Source: Natrinema sp. CBA1119
Lineage (GTDB): Archaea; Halobacteriota; Halobacteria; Halobacteriales; Natrialbaceae
Assembly (NCBI RefSeq): GCF_002572525.1
Contig: NZ_PDBS01000001.1
Location: 1,860,001 to 1,924,000, forward strand
Length of the DNA stretch: 64,000 bases
Direction of reading: 5' to 3'
Below are positions 16,160 to 24,544 of this stretch, in pieces. The notes beneath the pieces were generated by a model. It was not told the DNA's origin, searched no databases, and worked only from the letters and a program-made list of their open reading frames with translations. The position numbers and the translations under genes were made by a program. Positions within the stretch are counted from its first letter, which is position 1. Each line of letters starts with the position of its first letter.

Positions 16160-16681
16160 ATGCTCGTCGATATCGTGCCGGTCGGCAACGTCCCCGCCGA
16201 GGTCAAGCGGGCGGCCTCCACCGCGTTGCGATCGGTCTACGACTGCGACGTGTCGGTCAACGACTCGCAGTCGGTCCCCAACGGAGCCTACGACTCCGAT
16301 CGAAACCAGTACTCCGCCGAGACGTTCATTCAGCTCGCCGAGCGGGTCGGCCGCGGCACCAAAAACATCGCGATCACTCCTCACGACCTCTTCTACCGAC
16401 GGCGCAACTACGTCTTCGGACTGGCCTACCTCGACGGCAGCGGGAGCGTCGTCTCGACCTACCGGCTGCAGACCTCGAGCGACGGCGGCTTCTCGAACCA
16501 GAGCGCCGCCGACATCTTCGAAGACCGCGTCCGCAAAGAGATCGTCCACGAGATCGGCCATACCTACGGCCTCGAGCACTGTGACAACAACCGCTGTGTC
16601 ATGAACTTCTCGCCGACCGTCCGCGAAGTCGACATCAAAGAGGAGAATCTCTGCGGGAGCTGTCAGCGACTGATTAGCTAA
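16160..16681 (+). CDS. amzA: Archaemetzincin metalloprotease
   Basis: A 173-residue protein with the archaemetzincin zinc signature HEIGHTYGLEHCDNNRCVM (about residues 131-149): three His ligands, the following Cys and the metzincin-type Met turn. A CGSC pair at the C-terminus completes the second, four-Cys zinc site expected in this family. N-terminal strand LVDIVPVGNVP matches as well. Archaemetzincins are small soluble peptidases or peptidase-like proteins of unknown physiological substrate. The ATG at 16160 is chosen because the longer open frame reads through the divergent UPF0146 gene. Confidence 0.95.
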   Translation: MLVDIVPVGNVPAEVKRAASTALRSVYDCDVSVNDSQSVPNGAYDSDRNQYSAETFIQLAERVGRGTKNIAITPHDLFYRRRNYVFGLAYLDGSGSVVSTYRLQTSSDGGFSNQSAADIFEDRVRKEIVHEIGHTYGLEHCDNNRCVMNFSPTVREVDIKEENLCGSCQRLIS

Positions 16682-16737
16682 TTCCTGCCAGCTATAGTAT
16701 TGACGCGGTACCGACTGCCGAATTCCGAGCCGCCGGC

Positions 16738-18552
16738 CTACGGCGCGTAGTAGTACTCGCCCTCGCTTTTCTGCTGACTATCCAGCTGCGAGTCGGGCTT
16801 GTTGATCCGCGGCCGCGAGGTGCGCTCGTCCCGGCGGAAGGTCACCTCGAGGTTCGCGAGGAACTCGTTCATGCCGTCGCGCATCGGTTGTGGCTGGCCG
16901 GCACGACCGTGAACCGCGGGCTCGCCGTCGAAAACCATCAGTCGATCCGCGAGCAGATCCATCATGTAGATGTCGTGGTCGATAACCATCACGGTGGCGT
17001 CTTGCTGTTCGGCGTAGCGCCGAATCGCCTTGGAGGCCTGCACTCGCTGTTCGACGTCGAGGTGGGCCGAGGGTTCGTCGAGCAAGTAGAGGTCGGCCGA
17101 GTCCGACAGGCAGGCCGCGATGGCCACCCGCTGGCGTTCGCCGCCGGAGAGATCCGACAGGTTCTGCTCCATGATCCGCTCTAACTGGAGCGGCTGGGCG
17201 ATCTCGGTGTTCCAGTACGAGGAACCGAACTGGTCCGTGATCGACGAGAGGAACGCGTCGACCCGCATGTGCTGGTCGATCGTGACGTACTGGGGCTTGT
17301 AGGAGATATCGAGATCGAGGTCGGTATCGCCGCCGTCGGGCGTGAGGTTCCCGGTGAGCAATTTCGCGAACGTCGACTTCCCGATCCCGTTCGGACCGAC
17401 GACTCCCAGCACTTCGTTCTCGCGAATCCCGCCGCCCTCGACCTCGAGGGAGAACTCGCCCTCGCCGTAGCTCTTGGTGAGGTCGGGGTACTCCACGAGC
17501 GGGTCGCCGTAGGTTTCGGTTCGGGGCGCGTGCTCCTCGAACTCGATGGGATCTGGCCGGATCCGCATGTTCTCGTTGTCGAGGTAGCCCGAGAGGTACT
17601 CGTTGATCCCGTTGCGGACCGATTTCGGCGAGGTGATGACGCCGTACGCACCCGGCTCACCGTAGGCGACGTGGAGCGTGTCCGCGAGCAAGTCGAGAAT
17701 CGCGAGGTCGTGTTCGACGACGAGTACCGACTTCCCCGCTTCCTCGGCGAGTTCACGGATCAGCCGCGCCGCAGTCACGCGCTGGCCGATATCCAGATAC
17801 GGCGTGACCTCGTCGAGGAAGTAAAAGTCCGTATCGCGGGCGAGCGTGGCCGCGATGGCGACCCGCTGGAGCTCCCCGCCCGAGAGGTCGTCGATCGACT
17901 GCTCCATGACCGGCCCGATCTCGAGCCGTTCGACCAGTTCGTCAAGCGCATCGCGCTCGTCGGTTCGCTCGAGCAGCTGTCGGGTGTTCCCGTCGAAACT
18001 GTTCGGGATCTGATCGACGTACTGGGGCTTTCTCGCGATCGTGATGTCGCCGTCGCGCACGTCCGCGATGTAGTCCTGCAGTTCGGTTCCGCGATAGGCC
18101 TCGAGCACCTCGTCCCAGCCCGGTTCCTCCTCGTGGCGGCCGAGGTTCGGCTCGAGTTCGCCGGCCAGAATGCGGACGGCGGTCGTCTTTCCGATCCCGT
18201 TGGGACCGAGGATCCCGGTGACCTGGCCCTCCTGTGGCGCGGGGAGGCCGTACAGCGAGAAGGCGTTCTCGCCGTAGCGGTGGACGGGCTCGTCCTGGAG
18301 TTCCTGCGGGAGGTTGATAATCTCGATCGCGTCGAAGGGACACTTCTCGACGCAGATGCCACAGGTCTCGCCCAGACAGATCTCCTCGGAGATGTGGATC
18401 TGTTCGGGCTGGCCCTCGGCAGCCTCCTCGCCGCGGAGGGTGATACACTCCTTCCCGGTTCGATTCGGCGGGCAGTAGTTCTTGCACTCGTAGCTGCACC
18501 GATCGGGCTGACACCGGTCTAAGTCTACGACGGCGATGCTGTCGTCCGCCAT
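16738..18552 (-). CDS. Ribosome recycling/translation initiation factor ABCE1 (RNase L inhibitor homologue)
   Basis: A 604-residue twin-ATPase. The N-terminus carries two 4Fe-4S clusters (CQPDRCSYECKNYCP, and CLGETCGICVEKCP). NBD1 has Walker A GPNGIGKTT and signature LSGGELQR; NBD2 has GPNGIGKST and LSGGERQR. Walker B/D-loop of NBD1 reads FYFLDEVTPYLDI, where many homologues have DEPSSYLD; NBD2 has the standard LLDEPSAHLD. ABCE1 splits post-termination ribosomes with aRF1/Pelota and joins initiation. The start MADDSIAV at 18552 is preferred to an upstream frame. The EMC6-like gene ends 2 nt upstream, indicating co-transcription. Confidence 0.96.
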   Translation of the reverse strand: MADDSIAVVDLDRCQPDRCSYECKNYCPPNRTGKECITLRGEEAAEGQPEQIHISEEICLGETCGICVEKCPFDAIEIINLPQELQDEPVHRYGENAFSLYGLPAPQEGQVTGILGPNGIGKTTAVRILAGELEPNLGRHEEEPGWDEVLEAYRGTELQDYIADVRDGDITIARKPQYVDQIPNSFDGNTRQLLERTDERDALDELVERLEIGPVMEQSIDDLSGGELQRVAIAATLARDTDFYFLDEVTPYLDIGQRVTAARLIRELAEEAGKSVLVVEHDLAILDLLADTLHVAYGEPGAYGVITSPKSVRNGINEYLSGYLDNENMRIRPDPIEFEEHAPRTETYGDPLVEYPDLTKSYGEGEFSLEVEGGGIRENEVLGVVGPNGIGKSTFAKLLTGNLTPDGGDTDLDLDISYKPQYVTIDQHMRVDAFLSSITDQFGSSYWNTEIAQPLQLERIMEQNLSDLSGGERQRVAIAACLSDSADLYLLDEPSAHLDVEQRVQASKAIRRYAEQQDATVMVIDHDIYMMDLLADRLMVFDGEPAVHGRAGQPQPMRDGMNEFLANLEVTFRRDERTSRPRINKPDSQLDSQQKSEGEYYYAP

Positions 18553-18554
18553 GG

Positions 18555-18872
18555 TTAGCCCGAGAACTCCGCGGTCAGCAGGATGCCCCACGTCACGAAC
18601 CACAGCGAGAAGGTCATGAACGCGATGAACAGGTAGTGTTTCGCCCCGAACTCGTCCTCGCCGTAGATCCCCGAGACGTTGATGAGGATGTACTGGACGA
18701 GGATCGCCCCCAGGACGAACGCGAGCGCCTGCGTGTTCTGGGCCGCGGCGCTGGATACTCCGACCCAGGACGCGGAGGCCAGCGCCGCGCCGACGCCCAG
18801 CAGCGCGGACAGGGCGGTTACGCTGACCGAGCGAATGTGTTCGCGTCGGTCGCTGATCGATTCGGTCGACAT
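18555..18872 (-). CDS. Small membrane protein, EMC6/Rab5IP-like
   Basis: A 105-residue protein with a hydrophilic N-terminus (MSTESISDRREHIR) and three hydrophobic segments (about residues 18-45, 50-67 and 82-103). Size and three-helix layout, and a short GIYGEDEFGAKHYLFIAFMTF turn before the last helix, resemble archaeal EMC6-like membrane proteins related to insertases of the Oxa1/GET superfamily. The similarity is faint. It is co-transcribed with ABCE1 (2-nt gap), which would suit a role near ribosomes, but that is inference. A TATA-like CTTTTTAGCC box lies 26 nt before the start (leaderless). Confidence 0.7.
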   Translation of the reverse strand: MSTESISDRREHIRSVSVTALSALLGVGAALASASWVGVSSAAAQNTQALAFVLGAILVQYILINVSGIYGEDEFGAKHYLFIAFMTFSLWFVTWGILLTAEFSG

Positions 18873-18894
18873 GGTAAAAAGTGTGGAGGCGGGG

Positions 18895-18901
18895 CTAAAA
18901 A
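18895..18901 (-). promoter_or_regulatory. TATA box of the EMC6-like/ABCE1 operon
   Basis: CTAAAAA on the plus strand (TTTTTAG on the minus strand) is centred 26 nt before the ATG at 18872, consistent with a leaderless transcript for the two-gene operon. It lies in the AT-rich gap before the surface-protein gene. Confidence 0.5.
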
Positions 18902-18992
18902 GGCGTTCGCATTCTACGAAGGCTTAAGCAATAACGGGGTCCCCGAAGCGGTATCATTGTACGGTGAACCGCTAGTGTACTATATTAAACCG

Positions 18993-20018
18993 CTATCCTA
19001 CATACTCAATGCCATCTGTTGCTTTGATCAGTTCCATCACCTCTAGCCGGGTCTCATAACCGGTTTCGTCTACTATCCTATTGAGGTCTGAGTCGGTAAC
19101 TGTCGCTTGGTCAGTGTTACTTGCATCAGCGGTTGTAGCAGTGCTCGTGGAGGAGAAACCAAACGATCCTGTACTCAAGAAGAAGTCTCCCCCTGTTTGG
19201 CCAGTTTCTGACTCTGTTGCAGTTATAATCCCGTAACCAAACCCATCGGTATTGATTCCGGCGATGGAAATAGTCACCTGATCACCGGCCTTGAGTTGGG
19301 TCTGTGGGGTAAATTCGATAGTCGCGCTCCCGCCATCTCGCGCTATGAAATCTGCAGAGTCCTTCTTTCTTGGACCATCTACTGCGATTACCTCAGCAGC
19401 ATCGTAATTAACACCACTAAGACCTTCAATCGCTATAGTAACCGTTCCTCCCTTGGAGAGCCTTCCGTTCATCGTAAACGAAATCTCTTGAGTTGCTGGC
19501 GTTGTATCTTGGATATCACTCGCACTGACGCTTTGGAATCCACCAGGGTCTGGATTCCCACCAGTACAACTATAGTCAAATGTATAACTATGATTTAAAT
19601 CATGAATCTCTAGTTGTTGGCTAGATGCAGATGCAGCGGTATTGATCACCGCAGTTCCGCTGCCACCGCCGGTACATGTCAACTCCAGCCCTGTCGTCTC
19701 TCCCTGACCGAGACTGGTTTGAAATCCGTCGCTGATTTCGAGTGCGTTTCTTGGATCAGAAAGACTAACATCAGTGTTCAGTGTCTCGAAGTCCTCATTA
19801 GCATTATTTACGAGTTCGAGTACAACTGCATTATTCTGATTGCTCGGCGTCTGACCGGTCTCTCTCACTCCGAGGAGTGCAGTCGACTGGTCATCAGCGA
19901 CCGTAACACTCGTACCGCGATCGGCCGCAAGTGACGAGAAACCAAATGTTGGTCCAGCCATCGCGATCACTCCAGCAATGATCAAACTGGCTGCAATTAC
20001 AGTATTGACTCTTGTCAT
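18993..20018 (-). CDS. Exported DUF1102/TasA-like surface protein
   Basis: A 341-residue exported protein. The N-terminus is a Sec-type signal with a hydrophobic core (VIAASLIIAGVIAMAG) ending in TFGFSSLAADRGTSVTV. Residues 28-52 match the pattern FSS--ADR---V----D-SA--G also seen in the protein at 23949-24464. The rest is Thr/Ser/Gly-rich with no Cys-rich core beyond a CTGGG and a CTGGN motif, and probably beta-rich (strands near SYTFDYSC, TIEFTPQTQ and VTISIAGI). This is the DUF1102/SipW-dependent type of surface protein. It follows the membrane regulator gene with a 1-nt gap, so both are one operon. The gene is markedly AT-richer than the regulator gene. Confidence 0.75.
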   Translation of the reverse strand: MTRVNTVIAASLIIAGVIAMAGPTFGFSSLAADRGTSVTVADDQSTALLGVRETGQTPSNQNNAVVLELVNNANEDFETLNTDVSLSDPRNALEISDGFQTSLGQGETTGLELTCTGGGSGTAVINTAASASSQQLEIHDLNHSYTFDYSCTGGNPDPGGFQSVSASDIQDTTPATQEISFTMNGRLSKGGTVTIAIEGLSGVNYDAAEVIAVDGPRKKDSADFIARDGGSATIEFTPQTQLKAGDQVTISIAGINTDGFGYGIITATESETGQTGGDFFLSTGSFGFSSTSTATTADASNTDQATVTDSDLNRIVDETGYETRLEVMELIKATDGIEYVG

Positions 20019-20019
20019 A

Positions 20020-20592
20020 TTACGGTAGTCGCTCTATCTCCCCGAGCCGCATTTGTCTGGTTTTTATCACATGGACAACCGCTGATACGGCAAACAACGC
20101 AAATACTAGCGTTGCCCAGGCAAGTTCCGGTATCATCTCTGTCGGAACGACCTCGAGCCACAACCCCGCCATCACGACCGAGCCGACCGCAGTTAACCCG
20201 AGGTAGTAGACGGCCCACGGGACCGAGTCGCCTGGGACGATATCGAGATAGACGTCCAGTTCGGCCGCCTCGTCCGTGAGTTCGATCGTTCGATCGTCGA
20301 ACTCGATCATATCCGCGCGCTCGAGCGTCGGGAGATGCGTTTGCTGGAGCGAGGTGTAGACGCGCTTTCGCTCGGCGGACGTGATCGCTTCGACGTCCTT
20401 CTCGAGTTCCCAGGCGGCGACGTGTTCGGCGAGGTCGCCCAGGGTGACGGGTTCGCCCTCGCGCTTGCAGTAGTGGATGGCGTACCGGCGGCGCTGGTTG
20501 CTTAACAGGTCAAAAATTTCACCTTCCCGCGACTGAGTGTCGTTGCTCGCAGGTCCTGTTTTGGTCGGCTGGCTCTCGCTGGTCGTTGCCAT
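20020..20592 (-). CDS. DUF7344-type winged-helix membrane regulator
   Basis: A 190-residue protein. After a Ser/Thr-rich start, residues 25-100 form a winged helix-turn-helix (IFDLLSNQRRRYAIHYCKRE, then VTLGDLAEHVAAWE, then RVYTSLQQTHLPTLERADMI). The pattern LSNQRRR is common to DUF7344 proteins. Two hydrophobic helices (about residues 125-148 and 155-178) end it. The type is a membrane-tethered DNA-binding protein of haloarchaea. It is the first gene of a two-gene operon with the exported TasA-like protein, so a role in regulating surface genes is plausible. It has normal GC content, unlike the gene it precedes. Confidence 0.8.
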   Translation of the reverse strand: MATTSESQPTKTGPASNDTQSREGEIFDLLSNQRRRYAIHYCKREGEPVTLGDLAEHVAAWELEKDVEAITSAERKRVYTSLQQTHLPTLERADMIEFDDRTIELTDEAAELDVYLDIVPGDSVPWAVYYLGLTAVGSVVMAGLWLEVVPTEMIPELAWATLVFALFAVSAVVHVIKTRQMRLGEIERLP

Positions 20593-20879
20593 TCCCCTGA
20601 TTAGTAGAATAACAGGACCGCTGATACATAACCCTTGCTGCCCACTCGTAATCGTCTAGCTCGAAAAATACTATCGACGTAGTCTGCTTAACCGTCAGTT
20701 CGGTAATGGCTGCAAACGGTTGTCGGTATTTAAACACGTCGGTCAGATCTTCGTTAGCCATATCGATCTGGTACCGAACTGAAAGAAGGGAGCACCCTCC
20801 TTTCGAAAACTGCCGATGAGTCCGTGATAAGATCAGTTCAGTCCGTGAGTTATACGAAACCGGTTCTGGAATCGCCCGC

Positions 20880-23516
20880 TCACTCGTCAATCGTTATCGT
20901 CTGCTCGGATACGCTGATCGCATAACCGCTCGTCGTCTCTTGCTCGTTCGTGACAGAGATTCCGATCTGCGTGTCCGCATCGACTTCAACCTCGTCTTTG
21001 GCGATCGTCTCGAAGATTTCGCGGAGAGCATCGGCGTTGTCGGCTTTGTAGAACTCCCCTCCGGTGTCCTGTGCCCAGTTCTCGAGTTGAGACTCGGGGA
21101 TAGGTGCATCCTCTGGTCCGGTCAGTCCAACGGTATAAATGGTCGTATTAAGCGTATTTGCCTCGTCTACCAGATCGTCCATGTCATCATTGTAGTCGTC
21201 GTCGCTGTTTTTCCCGTCGCTCAGCAACACTGTAATGCGTTCCTGGTCCGTGTCTTCGTTTTTGCGATAGTCGTCGAGGGCCTCATCCAGTCCAGCGGCC
21301 ATGTTCGTGCCGTAATATGCGTTGCCTTCGACGCTTTGTTTCGCCGCCTCGAGGTCACCATCCAGCTCGTGGAGAACGTTAGCGTTCTGTTCGAACTCGT
21401 ATACTCCCACGCGATCACCGTTGCTCTCCTTCATCAACTCAATGAAATTCCTTGTCGCTTCAACGCGGACTCCCGATGGATCGTTCCCCGGATGATTATA
21501 CGTGCCGAGTATCGCATCAGGGTGACACCGATAACACGATTCGACGCGAATTTCCTGCCAGTTGTCCGGATCGGCTGGATCTCGGCGTTCAAGTCGCTTT
21601 GTCTCACCCGTAGTCGTATTTCTAAGTATGACGTCGTCACCGTCTACGTTTCGGAACGGCTCGTCGACGGGAATCGGTCGCCAGTCGTCGCCGTAAATAT
21701 ATTCCTCATCGATAGGCGTGTACGTGTTCCACGGTCTATTGGGGTTGTGCGGCCCCATCGAGCCGGATCGATCCAGCACGAACGTCGCGTCGATAGGCGC
21801 TCTCGTATCACCGTACTCGAACATCTTGTTTTCATCGGCGTCCGAAAGCGGTGTGTCCGTCCGGAGCGACCGATCGAAGTTGATCTCGACGTTGTCGCCG
21901 ATCCCCGCATCGTTGCCGGCGACGATTGCGCCGTCTATCGTCGTCCTATCTGCGATCTCGATATCGGCACCCGGCGCATAGATCACACCTTGGAAGTCGC
22001 CATCGATCGTTATCTCCGAATCGCTTGAGGCGTAAATCCAGAGGGCGTTCGCTCGGTCGTCGGGTTCGATATCGACGTCCGAGAGCTCGACGTCGCCATC
22101 GACGTAGATGCTCGTCCGGTTGTCCCCTTTCACCTCGACATTGTTGAGATCGACGTCACTATCGACGCCAATGTGAACGTTTCCGTCCGACGAATCGAGG
22201 GTATCAATAGATCCGGTTCCCTCGTACAATCCTGCGGTGACGGCTCCGTCAGCAGTTGGGTTCCCGCCGAGGTAGTTCGTTTGAACGTCGTCGATTTCAC
22301 TGTTGACCTCGTCGATGTCGCTGTACGAGGTGGACAACTCGGTTGCAAGTGCATCCCTGTCACTTTCACTCGCACCTAACCAGTACGCGTTGTTATCCTC
22401 GTCAAACGGACCCCTGTTATGTACCGGGTTGACAGTGAGACCGTATCCGATCGAAGAGAGCTCTGGATTGCCAAGAGAACTGAGATCACCATTTACGACT
22501 GGTACACCCGCTATGTTCGCGTGGTTGTCGAGAGTGTACGTATCGTAGTTCGCCAGGAAGAGGTCCTCGCTCTCATTGGTTCCAGTTCTATGACCGTCGT
22601 ATCCGTTCACCTCGAGTCGGTTACTGAAGCGGTCCGACGTTCCTTCGATATACAGGCCGCCGTATACCGTCGGTTCGATATCTACGAGGTTCGCGAGCGG
22701 TGCCTCCCCGTCGACGGTCGCGACGACGGTAACCGTCTCTCCCAGTTCGTCGTGGCAGATGATGTTCTCGTCGACGTTACCGGGGTTAGTACAGTTTGCC
22801 GAGACCTTACTTTCGTCGGTCGCATCGAACTCTTCTTTCAAAAAGTCGTACCATCCGTGATGGTATGAGGTGCCGGTAACCTCGACCGTCACGTAGTTCA
22901 CGTACTCGATGTCCTCACCGAACGAGTCGAACGTGTTCAAGCCGGTTTGCTGCGCACTGTGTTCTCCGCTCCCGATGGACCCGTCAATCGTCGTGGGCGA
23001 AACGTCGACTCGTCCGACGTGTTCACCGTTGACGGTTTCGGTGTAGTATCTGAGATTCGGATCCGTCACCGCCGTCGCTCGATCATCGTTGAGGCGCCAG
23101 AGGCCTCCTCCTTGATACGCGAACTCGTTCCCACTCTCGTCAGTTGTAACCAGCGTGCGAAGTTCGATAGGATCGCTCTCGTCTTTCACGTAGCCGTCCG
23201 ATACCGTTACTGTAAGTTCGCCATCTATTACGATTTCGTTTTCAGTCCCTTCATCGAGATAGACAGATTTCGGCGTATCGTTTTGCATCCCGAGCGTCGC
23301 CAAATCCGAATCGAACTGTTTCAGCGTTTGCTCGGTTTGTTCTGCGTGTGTTTGTGACTGAAGCACGTCAAACATCGCCGAGCCGGCGACGAAGACCAGC
23401 ATCGCGCCCATCATCACGAGCGCGAACAACAGTATGATCCCGATGAGCGGACTCGCGGCATGCGTGTCCCGACGTTCGCGGGTATCTCCCCACCTGCACC
23501 TTTCCTTGTCGGCCAT
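20880..23516 (-). CDS. Large pilin-like von Willebrand factor A protein
   Basis: An 878-residue protein of three parts. Residues 1-60: basic start, a segment SPLIGIILLFALVMMGA like a DUF7289 haloarchaeal type IV pilin-like N-terminus, and then a Q/E-rich coil (QTHAEQTEQTLKQFD). Residues 61-570: beta-rich secreted region, including a polymer-forming/PilX-like stretch (GDFQGVIYAPGADIE ... GAIVAGNDAGIGDN). Residues 572-850: vWA domain with MIDAS DRSGSMG (about 577-583), a later ITVLLSDGKN and the Thr/Asp positions. An insertion in the vWA domain carries CYRCHP (about 661-666), a CxxCH pattern. It is probably an adhesive surface fibre component; the vWA would bind a metal-dependent ligand. Confidence 0.85.
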   Translation of the reverse strand: MADKERCRWGDTRERRDTHAASPLIGIILLFALVMMGAMLVFVAGSAMFDVLQSQTHAEQTEQTLKQFDSDLATLGMQNDTPKSVYLDEGTENEIVIDGELTVTVSDGYVKDESDPIELRTLVTTDESGNEFAYQGGGLWRLNDDRATAVTDPNLRYYTETVNGEHVGRVDVSPTTIDGSIGSGEHSAQQTGLNTFDSFGEDIEYVNYVTVEVTGTSYHHGWYDFLKEEFDATDESKVSANCTNPGNVDENIICHDELGETVTVVATVDGEAPLANLVDIEPTVYGGLYIEGTSDRFSNRLEVNGYDGHRTGTNESEDLFLANYDTYTLDNHANIAGVPVVNGDLSSLGNPELSSIGYGLTVNPVHNRGPFDEDNNAYWLGASESDRDALATELSTSYSDIDEVNSEIDDVQTNYLGGNPTADGAVTAGLYEGTGSIDTLDSSDGNVHIGVDSDVDLNNVEVKGDNRTSIYVDGDVELSDVDIEPDDRANALWIYASSDSEITIDGDFQGVIYAPGADIEIADRTTIDGAIVAGNDAGIGDNVEINFDRSLRTDTPLSDADENKMFEYGDTRAPIDATFVLDRSGSMGPHNPNRPWNTYTPIDEEYIYGDDWRPIPVDEPFRNVDGDDVILRNTTTGETKRLERRDPADPDNWQEIRVESCYRCHPDAILGTYNHPGNDPSGVRVEATRNFIELMKESNGDRVGVYEFEQNANVLHELDGDLEAAKQSVEGNAYYGTNMAAGLDEALDDYRKNEDTDQERITVLLSDGKNSDDDYNDDMDDLVDEANTLNTTIYTVGLTGPEDAPIPESQLENWAQDTGGEFYKADNADALREIFETIAKDEVEVDADTQIGISVTNEQETTSGYAISVSEQTITIDE

Positions 23517-23948
23517 TTTCAGCTTAATAGCGGTTACTTCATAAAAGCATACATGATATTTTAGTTATCAAGGATGATTACTGGACAGTCAAGTACCTCT
23601 TGTGTGGTGCTTGCGCTGCTACTGGCGCAGTCGGGGAATAGCCGAGTGTATCACTTTTACTTACAAATCGCACCTGAAATGGGATCGGGAAATTATTTCG
23701 CCACTGGTCGAGCAATCCGTCCTCGAGTCTCGAGCACACGCGGTTCACCCGACGGTGTTCAGGGGGTGCTTGTGTTGATTGACGATCTCGATCACCGCTT
23801 CAGGCTCGGCTTGAACGGTCGTATGGCCGGTCTTTCGGATGTTCTGGATACTCAATACAAAGTGGGTGACGTTCGTGGGAGCGAGTAGGAACTGCGTTCT
23901 GGCATCCCTCGGAGGTTGATGCTGGGGCGTGGAACGGTGACCATAATC
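23517..23948 (+). other. Intergenic region between divergent surface genes
   Basis: This 432-bp AT-richer gap holds the promoters of the vWA gene (minus) and of the TasA-like gene (plus). A 104-codon open frame at 23574-23888 has no haloarchaeal amino-acid bias (it is neither acidic nor alanine-rich) and no recognisable domain. A hydrophobic start (SCVVLALLLAQSG) makes it only a weak candidate. Otherwise I see nothing here beyond an A/T-rich block just upstream of 23574. Confidence 0.5.
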
Positions 23949-24464
23949 ATGAGAATGAATCGTCGTAATGTGTTAGTCGGATTGGGTACGATTGTCGCGG
24001 GCGGCGGAGCCGCGCTCGGAACGGGCGCGTTTAGTAGTGTGGAAGCGGATCGGACCGTGACTGTGAGTACCTCCGGTGATAGTAGCGCATATATCGGTAT
24101 CTCAGTTGATGGGAGCTATGCGACAGACAACGGTGGAGGCGATGCAGTCGAAGTCAACCTCGGAGATAGCTATAACGATTCGGCGACAACTCGAATAAAC
24201 GGCGTTCTAACGCTTGAAAATAATGCCGCCGATAGCGGAGACGTTTTAGTCAGTCTTGGTGATAGTTCGGCACACGATAACAGCACAACAATCGGCGTAG
24301 ACGATGTCGCAGAAGTCACCTTTGAGTTAAGTACTACTGATACTGGTGAAAGCTACTATACCCTCACAACTGAGAATTCGGTAGCGATTGACGTTACTGT
24401 TGACACAACTATTGACAGTCCAGGAACTGACGACTCTATTTCGCTCTACGCGGAAAGCGCATAA
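23949..24464 (+). CDS. DUF1102/SipW-dependent (TasA-like) surface protein
   Basis: A 171-residue exported protein. N-terminus MRMNRRNVLVGLG plus a Gly/Ala core and the exit motif GTGAFSSVEADR is the canonical haloarchaeal SipW-dependent signal. The RR in NRRNV also fits a Tat signal, so the export route is uncertain. The mature part is about 140 residues of beta-rich sequence: TVTVSTSGDSSAYIGI, a middle repeat of acidic Ser/Thr strands and an acidic end. It is short like TasA/camelysin-type fibre subunits. The ATG at 23949 is used; a second ATG at 23955 would remove two residues. The gene sits 80 bp before the Ig-fold protein and upstream of the signal peptidase gene. Confidence 0.8.
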   Translation: MRMNRRNVLVGLGTIVAGGGAALGTGAFSSVEADRTVTVSTSGDSSAYIGISVDGSYATDNGGGDAVEVNLGDSYNDSATTRINGVLTLENNAADSGDVLVSLGDSSAHDNSTTIGVDDVAEVTFELSTTDTGESYYTLTTENSVAIDVTVDTTIDSPGTDDSISLYAESA

Positions 24465-24544
24465 ATCGATACTTGAGTGCTCTCCTGAGAACGTATTGGA
24501 TACTGATACCGTGTATGTAAGTGTGTGATGGGGTTAAAACTAGA

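Noticed and set aside
20519-20890. 123-codon minus-strand ORF overlapping the winged-helix regulator start and the 287-bp gap upstream
   Set aside because: Its last part is an out-of-frame copy of the regulator gene and the rest has no recognisable features. The gap 20593-20879 is read as the regulator's promoter region.
23574-23888. 104-codon ORF upstream of the TasA-like gene
   Set aside because: It has a hydrophobic start but neutral composition, no domain and no promoter spacing; it most likely reflects the AT-richer gap.
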